A stretch of DNA of 33,535 bases from Candidatus Bathyarchaeota archaeon (GTDB lineage Archaea > Thermoproteota > Bathyarchaeia > Bathyarchaeales > Bathyarchaeaceae), in assembly GCA_020348865.1 (NCBI GenBank), contig CP070754.1:479408-512942 (forward strand). The letters run 5' to 3'. Numbering within the stretch: position 1 is the stretch's first letter; the number at the start of each line of letters is the position of its first letter. This document shows, in pieces, positions 16,428-23,386 of the stretch. Under the pieces are notes generated by a model. That model saw nothing but the letters and a program-made list of their open reading frames with translations, ran no database searches and was not told where the DNA came from. Both the position numbers and the translations under genes were made by a program.

Positions 16428-16520
16428 CTATTTCTTTCTCCGTCTTCTTTTCTTGGTTACCCTGCGCTGTTTCTTCTTCTTAGTTTTTCCAGTCATACCG
16501 TGGTGCCTTTTACTTCCCAT
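16428..16520 (-). CDS. Candidate very small basic protein (30 aa)
   Basis: ATG at 16520 opens a 30-codon frame, beginning MGSKRHHGMTGKTKKKKQRR and ending in a Lys/Arg-only tail, with TAG at 16428-16430. More than half of the residues are Lys or Arg, as in tiny ribosomal proteins such as eL41, though it does not match eL41 closely. A TATA-like CTAAATATAC lies on the minus strand near 16583-16595. No strong Shine-Dalgarno is seen. It sits in the 390-bp gap between ecfT and the metallopeptidase, a gap otherwise without a credible gene. It could be an RNA-binding or ribosome-associated peptide, or chance. Confidence 0.45.
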   Translation of the reverse strand: MGSKRHHGMTGKTKKKKQRRVTKKRRRRKK

Positions 16521-16703
16521 CACTCACAAACCCTTTACTCGTAGATACGCTAATTCAATCATCACTGTTCCTTCAGACAATCCCGTATATTTAGAGTTCG
16601 CTATCATCTGCTCAAGACAACCCGCACTAAGCACCTATCCTAGATGGAAGACTCGATCACGAATTCTAATCAAGGAAAAATAATCTGTTCACACAGTTAG
16701 GAT

Positions 16704-16711
16704 AAAAAAAA
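16704..16711 (-). terminator. Oligo-T terminator of the metallopeptidase gene
   Basis: Eight A residues on the plus strand give a U8 run on the minus-strand transcript, about 33 bases after the stop at 16744. This is a typical archaeal termination signal. Confidence 0.5.
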
Positions 16712-16743
16712 GGGAGAATGTAGGTTGGATTGCTTGCGTGGTA

Positions 16744-18987
16744 TTATTGTATGGTTTGTTCGCTTGACAGCAAGAGGGAGCTGCCACCCTTGACCATTGC
16801 GTAGAACCAGTAGAAGGTTCTAAAGTCATGTTCGTATCCAGGTTGGTTTGCACCGACCATCAAGACCGGACCAATGGTAGAGACATGCGGTTGGTCGAGG
16901 GCTCTTATCATTTGGTAGCCAGACTCGCTGCTATCGTAGAGCTCCATGTGAATTACGTCATATGAAACCCACGGATCTTTGTCAGGCCCATCTTCGTGCA
17001 AAAGCGTACGTAGGAAGCTCACTCCGAAATCGTTCTCTAGTACACCGGTAGATACGTCCCATCCATTGTAACTCCAGCCACCTGCACCGCCTTCAACATC
17101 ATCATAGAAGGCAATCTCCGGAATCTCAATGTCGTCAACATACCATCCAAGTTCAAGAGTGTACGGGTCAGTCCAGTACGTAAAGTACAGTTCTATGGTG
17201 TGGCCCGCAAATGGTGTCAAATCCATTACTTCCTGATACCAGCCGTAGCTGAAGCCCGTGAAAGCGTTCCATCTTCCTGCAGCCAAATAAGCTGTAGGCT
17301 CAAATTCGGCAGGGCAGTTAGGATTGTCTTGTGGATTTGGAAGCGTTGAAACCGTGTCAAGTCCTGGAAGAGTGTACCATTCATCTGTGTCGAGGTCGTG
17401 GACTTCTACGTAGCCATAGTCCCAGTTTCCTTCGATTTCGTAGTTACTCCAAAACTTGAGAGTCGCTGCTGAAACAGTTGTAAGGTCAAAAGTCTGACCC
17501 AATCTGAACCACGAGTATTCTGTTCCATCTGAATACCATTGATAGGTACCACTGTGCGCAAATACACCGCAGTAGTCGTCGCCGTCAAAGTACAATTCCA
17601 TTCCTGTATCGTAACCGTAGAATTCAACATAGTTCACAGTGTATGGCAGAGAACTTCCATATGGATAGTTGTATCCGTAGTTCGGGTATGCATCAACAGA
17701 TATGTCGAACCAAGGATACAAGAAATCCCACATCCAAATCACGAACGGTATGTCATACCAGTCGGTGTCTGCGGAAGGTATGTCTAAATCATAGTAGCCG
17801 TAGATTCCATCATCAAACGTTGTGTCGTCAAGATAGTTTGCAATCGCCCAATCCTGGAAGATTTCATCAAACGTTTTCTTTGCATGGTGGTCTTTGAGGA
17901 CTTCGTTGTAGCCCTCGATTCCGTTGGCTTGTTCGTGAGTGAGGTCCCATATCAACGGTGCTCCACCATAGTGCTCGTACACGTAGAAGGTCCATAGGAA
18001 AGCGGCTCCATAATTAGACAAATAGCTCTCCCAAACCACCAATGAAGTGTCCCACCAATAAATCAAGTAATCAGATATTTGACCCGGTGAGAATCCGTAT
18101 CCGTTGATGTACTCAGACAGCATCGAGCAGCCTTCGTTAACCCACACCTCTTCATCAGAGTCTACGTCATAGTGAATCAAATGCTGGAATTCATGACAGA
18201 AAGTTCCTTCATACTCGTAAGGACGAGGCACATTAGGTCCAATTCGGGCGTACCACTGCCAAGTGTCCATGTGGAATATGTTTGCGTCATTGAATTCGCT
18301 TGCAAACGACCAGAAATATCCCTGTATGAACCAAGGCGCATTGATTGGATCCCAGAAGAGCCCATCACGAATGTTGAATATCAATATTTGAATCTTGTAG
18401 TCATCGAGGGGGCCTGGACGATCAGCATACATGCCGAAGTGTGTCGTAGTTGTTTCCCAAATGTTGTTGTCAAATTCATCAACCATGTAGGTTAGGTTCT
18501 TTCCGTAAATCACGTCGGTGTGTCCTGGCGGGATACCATACGCTGGGATGCCTGACCAAGTCCATGGGTACACAAAGTGCCACTCATCATCATCAAACCC
18601 TGGACCCTTTGCGTCATAGTAGTCTTGATATCCATTCCATACATCGGGGCTCAGCCCTATCCAAATGTTACAGTGTTCACCGGACGCGACAACTTCAAAA
18701 GCCAGCCAGTCCCACCCACCGGTGTAGTCGTCAATGACCGGCACCCACCATGGGTTTCCAGTGTCAGGCTCTATGCCATCTATTACAAGTCCATGAAATC
18801 TGGGTGTACCGTCGATTCCTTCAAGGTCGTCACTCTCTTCGAATACTGGACGCGAACCCTCAGGAAGCCCCGAAGTTTTCAGAGTTCCCGATGTTCGTCT
18901 AGATGCTGGAGTTGCTATGCCTGCATTGAATATTAGAGACGCCATGAATACTGCAATAAGCAGAGTCGTAAGTAGTTTTTTCTTCAT
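16744..18987 (-). CDS. Secreted zinc metallopeptidase, immune inhibitor A (M6)-like (747 aa)
   Basis: A Sec signal peptide (MKKKLLTTLLIAVFMASLIF, cleavage near residue 25-28) shows export. The active-site motif HEFQH (HExxH) is at residues 265-269, followed by 'VNEG' whose Glu (~285) can be the third zinc ligand. The C-terminal half has beta-sandwich domains of the type seen in immune inhibitor A peptidases: 'LKFWSNYEIEGNWDYGYVEV' (~490-510) and 'GWYVDDIEI'. The protein is very rich in Trp, Tyr and Asp, as in extracellular calcium-stabilised enzymes. It probably degrades external protein. The M6-like assignment is from motifs; the substrate is unknown. Confidence 0.82.
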   Translation of the reverse strand: MKKKLLTTLLIAVFMASLIFNAGIATPASRRTSGTLKTSGLPEGSRPVFEESDDLEGIDGTPRFHGLVIDGIEPDTGNPWWVPVIDDYTGGWDWLAFEVVASGEHCNIWIGLSPDVWNGYQDYYDAKGPGFDDDEWHFVYPWTWSGIPAYGIPPGHTDVIYGKNLTYMVDEFDNNIWETTTTHFGMYADRPGPLDDYKIQILIFNIRDGLFWDPINAPWFIQGYFWSFASEFNDANIFHMDTWQWYARIGPNVPRPYEYEGTFCHEFQHLIHYDVDSDEEVWVNEGCSMLSEYINGYGFSPGQISDYLIYWWDTSLVVWESYLSNYGAAFLWTFYVYEHYGGAPLIWDLTHEQANGIEGYNEVLKDHHAKKTFDEIFQDWAIANYLDDTTFDDGIYGYYDLDIPSADTDWYDIPFVIWMWDFLYPWFDISVDAYPNYGYNYPYGSSLPYTVNYVEFYGYDTGMELYFDGDDYCGVFAHSGTYQWYSDGTEYSWFRLGQTFDLTTVSAATLKFWSNYEIEGNWDYGYVEVHDLDTDEWYTLPGLDTVSTLPNPQDNPNCPAEFEPTAYLAAGRWNAFTGFSYGWYQEVMDLTPFAGHTIELYFTYWTDPYTLELGWYVDDIEIPEIAFYDDVEGGAGGWSYNGWDVSTGVLENDFGVSFLRTLLHEDGPDKDPWVSYDVIHMELYDSSESGYQMIRALDQPHVSTIGPVLMVGANQPGYEHDFRTFYWFYAMVKGGSSLLLSSEQTIQ

Positions 18988-19174
18988 TTGTTTTCATTCC
19001 TTTCTCCTTTAATTTGCACGCTCAATATGTATAAATTCCGAATATGAGCTTTGTGGAATTTTATTCTATACGCAAAAATCATCTCTTCCCAAGCGTTATA
19101 CGTGCAAACTGACCATACGCATTCTTTTTAACGGTGGCAATGTTCTATTAGGGGAAACGGAGAGGCTCCCTCAA
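18988..19174. promoter_or_regulatory. Divergent intergenic region: metallopeptidase and SMC5-like operon promoters
   Basis: For the minus-strand metallopeptidase, GGAATTTATACAT (minus strand, about 19026-19038) is a good TATA element 40-50 bases before its ATG. For the plus-strand operon, CTTTTTAACG near 19125-19134 is a weaker TATA-like block. GGAGAGG ends about 10 bases before ATG 19175 and is the ribosome site. No gene is seen in this gap. Confidence 0.4.
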
Positions 19175-21220
19175 ATGCTGATTCGAGAAGTCATCCTCGA
19201 AAACTTCATGTCCTATGAATACGCTAGGATACCTCTTAAATCAGGCGTCAACATTGCCTGCGGACCTAACGGTTCAGGCAAGTCATCCATCCTACTTGGA
19301 ATCTCAGTCGCGCTGGGCCAATCCTACACCGAACGATCCAAGAAACTGAGTGACCTCATTCGATGGGGCAAAGATCAAGCACGGGTCACCGTGGTCTTAG
19401 ACAACACTCGAAAAAAAGGGCGACGACCAGCTCCAAGAATCAATAAGGACAGTATTTTCCTGACCAGAATGTTCAGGCGTGACGGAAAATACTGGTTTGA
19501 ACTTGAAAACAAAGCTGCTAACAAGAAACGTGTAGAAAGACTCCTCTCAAAGCTTGGAGTTGACCCGAATAACATGTTGGTTATCATGCACCAGAACATG
19601 GTGGAACAGTTCACAGTGCTACAACCCCAAGAAAAACTCAAGATTGTGGAAGCAGCGGTGGGATTCGAATCCTACCGTCAAAACGTTTCCAAGGCTCAAC
19701 GAAAGCTCAAGCGAATCCTAAGTCAAGAAGAATCTGTAGGAAAACTCCTCGAATCGGCTCAACAAACATTAAGTTATTGGAGAGAGCAGCACGATAGGTA
19801 CCAACAGAAAAAACAGCTAAGAATGAAACGAAAATTCCTTGAACGAGAATTTGCATGGGCAGAAGTTTCAAAGCGTGAAAAAACGGTTACGGAACTGAAA
19901 AGCGAAGTCCGAGAGAAACAGAGTGAAATCTCACATATCAAGAAAGAAACCGAGATAACTCGTAATCAACTACGTAAACTTCAAACGAGGTTGAAACAAT
20001 CGAAGACAGAACGGCAAAATCTTATTCAAGGACGACTTAAGCTGGAATACGAAAGGGCAAAACATGAAACAGGCGTTTCACTAGTCAATCAAACCCTAGA
20101 AAAAACACGATCCTGGTCGGAAATCCAACAAGAATACTCGCAAGATTGTCTAAACCAAATAACGCGACTTGAGACAACGTTTCAAAGAATCCAAAACCCC
20201 ATAGACACCAGAGCTCAATTCGCGGAACTCAAGGAAACCTACGAAAACCTCGGAAACACGTGGGCTCAACAACTGAACCTTCGAAGCGAAGGCTTGAAAG
20301 GTTCCATAGAAGACTCCTACGAACAACTTGAAAAGCTACACACCCAAATCGCAGATGTCGAAGCGAAGATGAACCACTTGAATTCCGAGAGTGAAGACAC
20401 CAACGAGGGACTCATATATTGCAGAATCAACCTAGCTTTACTAAAATATCAGAAAGAGAACGCTGCAAAGACCTTGAAAACAACGGAAAAACAGCTTCAG
20501 ACCTCGCTTGCTAGCCTCCATGAAGCAGTAGAAAAAGCCAAGGAGACAGGTCCCCAGATTGCATCCACGAAAGATGTTGCAGAAATCTTAGACGAGATCC
20601 GATTGACAGATGGGCACCTCGCTGCCCTCGCGGATGTTTCTGAAGACATCGAACGTATGTACGAATCCTACTCCAAACTCTATTTGGACCTGAAGGAAAA
20701 GGCTCAGCTAGTTGCTGAGAGCCGTGAAAAAGCTTTGGAAGAAGTAGGAACGAGGATGACAGCGTGGAGAATGGTTATCCAAGACCTACTCAAACATGTC
20801 AGCCTTCGATACAATGGAATCCTTTCACAAACTCAAGCGATTGGAGCGGTCAAGTTGGTGAATGAACAGGATATCGAAGAAGCAGGCCTCGAAATACTTG
20901 TGGGTTTCAAGGGAGGAAAACTAGTCCCGCTTAACTCTTACACGCAGAGCGGCGGGGAAAGAAGCACTGCAACAATAAGCTTTCTCCTTGCGTTGCAACA
21001 GCACGTTCGATCCCGGTTCAGAGCTGTTGACGAATATGACATACACATGGATCCTAGAAACAGAGAGATTATAGCTAATCTACTTGTTTCTTCGATCAAA
21101 GGCCGGGACGCCCAATACCTAGCTATTACGCCGAGTCAGATGACGTTCACAGGAAAAGATGTTCACATAATTACAGTTCAAAACGTTGAAGGGACCTCGC
21201 TGATTAGAGAGGTAGCTTAG
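19175..21220 (+). CDS. SMC5/6-like SMC ATPase, short form (681 aa)
   Basis: This is an SMC-type ATPase. Walker A GPNGSGKS is at 30-37, signature QSGGERS at 591-597, and Walker B 'FRAVDEYDIHMD' with D619-E620. Head features resemble eukaryotic SMC5/SMC6 more than SMC or Rad50. These are the early 'VIMHQNMVEQFTVLQPQEKL' (~136-155, compare the SMC5/6 'QD...FL...P..K' region), QSGGERS, the 'VDE...MDPRNR' stretch, and 'LAITPSQM' where SMC5 has an 'ITPK' motif. Coiled coil fills about 170-590, with an NPID turn near 341. There is no CxxC zinc hook and no recognisable hinge, and the arms are much shorter than in usual SMCs. The next gene starts directly after its stop. ATG 19175 has GGAGAGG upstream. 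Confidence 0.82.
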   Translation: MLIREVILENFMSYEYARIPLKSGVNIACGPNGSGKSSILLGISVALGQSYTERSKKLSDLIRWGKDQARVTVVLDNTRKKGRRPAPRINKDSIFLTRMFRRDGKYWFELENKAANKKRVERLLSKLGVDPNNMLVIMHQNMVEQFTVLQPQEKLKIVEAAVGFESYRQNVSKAQRKLKRILSQEESVGKLLESAQQTLSYWREQHDRYQQKKQLRMKRKFLEREFAWAEVSKREKTVTELKSEVREKQSEISHIKKETEITRNQLRKLQTRLKQSKTERQNLIQGRLKLEYERAKHETGVSLVNQTLEKTRSWSEIQQEYSQDCLNQITRLETTFQRIQNPIDTRAQFAELKETYENLGNTWAQQLNLRSEGLKGSIEDSYEQLEKLHTQIADVEAKMNHLNSESEDTNEGLIYCRINLALLKYQKENAAKTLKTTEKQLQTSLASLHEAVEKAKETGPQIASTKDVAEILDEIRLTDGHLAALADVSEDIERMYESYSKLYLDLKEKAQLVAESREKALEEVGTRMTAWRMVIQDLLKHVSLRYNGILSQTQAIGAVKLVNEQDIEEAGLEILVGFKGGKLVPLNSYTQSGGERSTATISFLLALQQHVRSRFRAVDEYDIHMDPRNREIIANLLVSSIKGRDAQYLAITPSQMTFTGKDVHIITVQNVEGTSLIREVA

Positions 21221-22039
21221 TTGTCATCAAAAAGACACCGGAAGAAACTAGGCGGTGAACGTCTTCAACGTGTTATTGACTTGTGTGAATCTGTTGAGGA
21301 GAGAGGTCTCGACCCCTTCACAGTAGATGTTGAGGATATTCTGGCTGTAGTTCGAGAGTACTTCCAAGAATGGGAACTTCCAGAAGAACTATGCTTAGAC
21401 GCCGAAGCTATTCATAGGCTAGCCTCGATTATCAAGCTCCAAAGCGATTGGGTGAAACATCAGTCAACTTCACTCTACACTGATCCGTTCCTGTTAGAGG
21501 AGAAACTAGAAAGACTAGGCAAAGAAGAGCTTGCTAACCTATTCCTCGAAATCTGGCACCCTATTGTTGAACTAGAACAGTTGTCGCCTCACAGCTTGGC
21601 TGAAGCCATCAAGTACTGGAAGAACCTACTTCCAATTGACGAGAGATGGTCAGAAACTTTCTCTCCAGAAACGGAGACTGGAGCCACAACACGGGAAGAG
21701 TTGATCAAGCAGAGAATACTTGCTGAGAAAGCATTCCCAGAAACATTAGAAATGTTTTGGAAAGAGTTGAAATTGAAGGTCAGCGGTGTAGGCAAGATTC
21801 GATACTGGGACTTCGTTGGAGCCGATACATACCAGGAAACGATAAAGAGAGCTTATCTGACGAGTTTTCTCGTAACATATAGATATGCAACCTTGGAAGT
21901 GCATCGATTAGACGAAGAGATTTACATCAAACCCTTTGAGAAAATCGCGTCTGCAATCGGGAAAAAGCAACTGGTCTCTATTCCTGTTTCTGTGAGCGTC
22001 GAAGAATGGATGAGATGGAAAAGAGGCGAGCAAGATTGA
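21221..22039 (+). CDS. Kleisin-like partner of the SMC5-like ATPase (272 aa)
   Basis: The TTG start at 21221 abuts the stop of the SMC5-like gene. The protein is mostly helical. Its N terminus (RVIDLCESVEERGLDPFTVDVEDIL, ~17-41) resembles the ScpA opening 'L..lie.g.idpwdvdi..i'. Residues ~210-240 (RAYLTSFLVTYRYATLEVHR...EIYIKPF) resemble the C-terminal kleisin winged helix, 'vtFlAlLeLvk...v...Q...F.dI.i'. The gene order SMC, kleisin, KITE supports the reading. I infer it bridges the ATPase heads like ScpA or Nse4. It is not a close ScpA match, and ScpA itself is present at 2371-3069. Identity needs profile or structure comparison. Confidence 0.6.
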   Translation: MSSKRHRKKLGGERLQRVIDLCESVEERGLDPFTVDVEDILAVVREYFQEWELPEELCLDAEAIHRLASIIKLQSDWVKHQSTSLYTDPFLLEEKLERLGKEELANLFLEIWHPIVELEQLSPHSLAEAIKYWKNLLPIDERWSETFSPETETGATTREELIKQRILAEKAFPETLEMFWKELKLKVSGVGKIRYWDFVGADTYQETIKRAYLTSFLVTYRYATLEVHRLDEEIYIKPFEKIASAIGKKQLVSIPVSVSVEEWMRWKRGEQD

Positions 22040-22587
22040 GGAGAAAAGGATACTACACGAGAAAAATCAGGAGAGCTACGCATCTCCTCTTTTATAGGCA
22101 TCATAAAAAGCCGGGAGTTAAGGGCTGGGAACTAAGAAGAAGATTGGGCTCCGACTACCCCAAGGTTCTAAGTATACTTAACGGCTATTTGGAAAAACTG
22201 GATCTGCAGGTGAAAACAGTCTTTGAGGGGGAGAAAACCTCTAAGAGACCGACTGCCCAGCAACTGGACAAGGCTCGGTTCTACATAACGCTTCGGGGAG
22301 GGCTCATATCGAAGGAGACGAAGATGATGGGTTGGCGCATTGATGACATCGCAGGGCTGGCTGCAGCTATCTCTTGCATAATATCAAAGAAGGGAAAAGC
22401 TCCGAGAGAAGATGTAGAAAACCTTTTGCGCAACAAGCTTCCAGGATGGAGGGTGGATATAAACATGAATCGTTACATTCGATCCGGCTACCTGGCTGAG
22501 GATGAGAACAAACAACTATACCTTGACTGGAGAACTCACGCCGAGATTGACCAAAAAACTCTTGTGGACACACTCTTATCAATATAA
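22006..22587 (+). CDS. Tandem winged-helix, KITE-like protein (193 aa)
   Basis: The gene overlaps the kleisin-like gene by 34 nt, so expression is coupled. After a very basic N terminus (MEKRRARLRRKGYYTRKIRR), two winged-helix-like units appear. The first is ~22-75 (LLFYRHHKKPGVKGWELRRRL...VLSILNGYLEKLDL). The second is ~112-175 (GLAAAISCIISKKGKAPREDVENLL...MNRYIRSGYLAEDENKQLYL). Tandem winged helices beside an SMC and a kleisin are the mark of KITE subunits (ScpB, MukE, Nse1/Nse3). I infer it binds the kleisin-like protein and perhaps DNA. Direct family assignment is not possible by eye. Confidence 0.58.
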   Translation: MDEMEKRRARLRRKGYYTRKIRRATHLLFYRHHKKPGVKGWELRRRLGSDYPKVLSILNGYLEKLDLQVKTVFEGEKTSKRPTAQQLDKARFYITLRGGLISKETKMMGWRIDDIAGLAAAISCIISKKGKAPREDVENLLRNKLPGWRVDINMNRYIRSGYLAEDENKQLYLDWRTHAEIDQKTLVDTLLSI

Positions 22588-22593
22588 AAGCCT

Positions 22594-22719
22594 CTAAGCA
22601 GTGCACGCATGCATGTTGATGTGCTGGAATGCGTAATCAGCTTCTTTGATCAACTTAATCTGAATCCACAGTGCTTCTACCAGCCTATTCACGCCCTCTT
22701 TTCCGTTGGATTCAAACAT
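22594..22719 (-). CDS. Candidate small protein (41 aa), leaderless
   Basis: ATG at 22719 begins MFESNGKEGVNRLVEALWIQ, and TAG at 22594-22596 ends it. The frame reads as an amphipathic helix (RLVEALWIQIKLIKEADYAF). On the minus strand TCGTATAAAAT lies at 22748-22758, about 30 bases before the ATG. That is the right distance for a leaderless archaeal transcript, and it explains the absence of a Shine-Dalgarno. It ends 6 bases after the KITE-like gene, in convergent orientation. No homologue is recognised. It may form one locus with the divergent gene at 22803. Confidence 0.42.
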   Translation of the reverse strand: MFESNGKEGVNRLVEALWIQIKLIKEADYAFQHINMHACTA

Positions 22720-22747
22720 AAGAACAGCACGCGTTTACGCACCGATA

Positions 22748-22780
22748 ATTTTATACGATAGTATGTTCATTTTATATACG
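22748..22780. promoter_or_regulatory. Bidirectional TATA-box promoter
   Basis: Two TATA elements face away from each other. On the minus strand TCGTATAAAAT (22748-22758) is about 30 bases from the 41-aa ORF start. On the plus strand TTTATATAC (22771-22779) is about 28 bases before ATG 22803. Both spacings fit leaderless transcription. Neither gene has a Shine-Dalgarno sequence. Confidence 0.5.
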
Positions 22781-22802
22781 GTTGTAAGATATATTACGAC
22801 AT

Positions 22803-23252
22803 ATGATAAGCCACCTGCAGGTTGAACAGGACTTGTATGCGCACACGGAAGATCCCGAGGAAATTCCGGTTTCCGAAGTTTTCATAACGTCTCTGGAAAG
22901 GAAGCTGGGTGATTATTCAGAGCTTTTATCCCAAATGCAGGATAAAGATCTGAGGAAACTTCTGGAATTCCTCTTCTTCTATCTTGTGGAGAATCCTAAC
23001 GCAAGTCCTTGGAACAAAACCATAGCAAAACAGTTTGATCTGCACTCCGAGAGTAAGACAATGAGAGACGACATAAGACGATTTCTCTATGCTGTAAGAC
23101 TGATAAAGAGCATTTCAATCGACAAACAGCTCATCGACAAAACTCACCCAACAAGAAGCTTCAACTCAAACCAATCCATGAAGAAAACTGGGATCCTAAT
23201 TGCCTCAAGAGGCGTCTGGCTACGTCAGAATAAGGACAAAAGCCACGGCTAG
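22803..23252 (+). CDS. Hypothetical helical protein (149 aa)
   Basis: No family is recognised. The protein is charged and helical throughout, with a likely helical bundle at about 23-62 (VFITSLERKLGDYSEL...DLRKLLEFLFFYLVEN) and another at 78-105 (TMRDDIRRFLYAVRLIKS). The Ser/Lys-rich C terminus looks flexible. Length and composition could suit a DNA-binding or adaptor protein. A TATA box 28 bases upstream of the ATG and no ribosome site suggest a leaderless mRNA. A stem-loop followed by T7 (23312-23349) ends the unit. The gene lies directly after the SMC5/6-like operon, but a functional link is only positional. Confidence 0.6.
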   Translation: MISHLQVEQDLYAHTEDPEEIPVSEVFITSLERKLGDYSELLSQMQDKDLRKLLEFLFFYLVENPNASPWNKTIAKQFDLHSESKTMRDDIRRFLYAVRLIKSISIDKQLIDKTHPTRSFNSNQSMKKTGILIASRGVWLRQNKDKSHG

Positions 23253-23311
23253 ACAGAAAGAAAATCGGATTACTCAGCGTGCAACAAGAAATGCAGACCT
23301 TGGAATTGAAT

Positions 23312-23349
23312 GAATCTAGAATCCAGATTCGCAATCCGCAGGTTTTTTT
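23312..23349 (+). terminator. Stem-loop plus T7 terminator
   Basis: GAATCT (23312-23317) pairs with AGATTC (23325-23330) around a 7-base loop, and a T7 run follows at 23343-23349. This is 60-100 bases downstream of the stop at 23252 and upstream of the next gene, a credible transcription end. Confidence 0.45.
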
Positions 23350-23386
23350 GGGTTGATCAAGAATTGTTAAGTCAGGAGTCCGAAAG

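Noticed and set aside
16372-16683. Plus-strand 103-codon frame after ecfT with a hydrophobic Phe/Leu-rich start
   Set aside because: Its hydrophobic part is the complement of the Lys/Arg codons of the minus-strand 30-aa ORF; the rest lacks protein-like composition and it has no ribosome site. It is not an EcfS.
19657-19676. tRNA T-arm-like inverted repeat around GGATTCGAATCC
   Set aside because: It lies inside the SMC5-like gene and encodes VGFESYR in a conserved head region; no other tRNA arms surround it.
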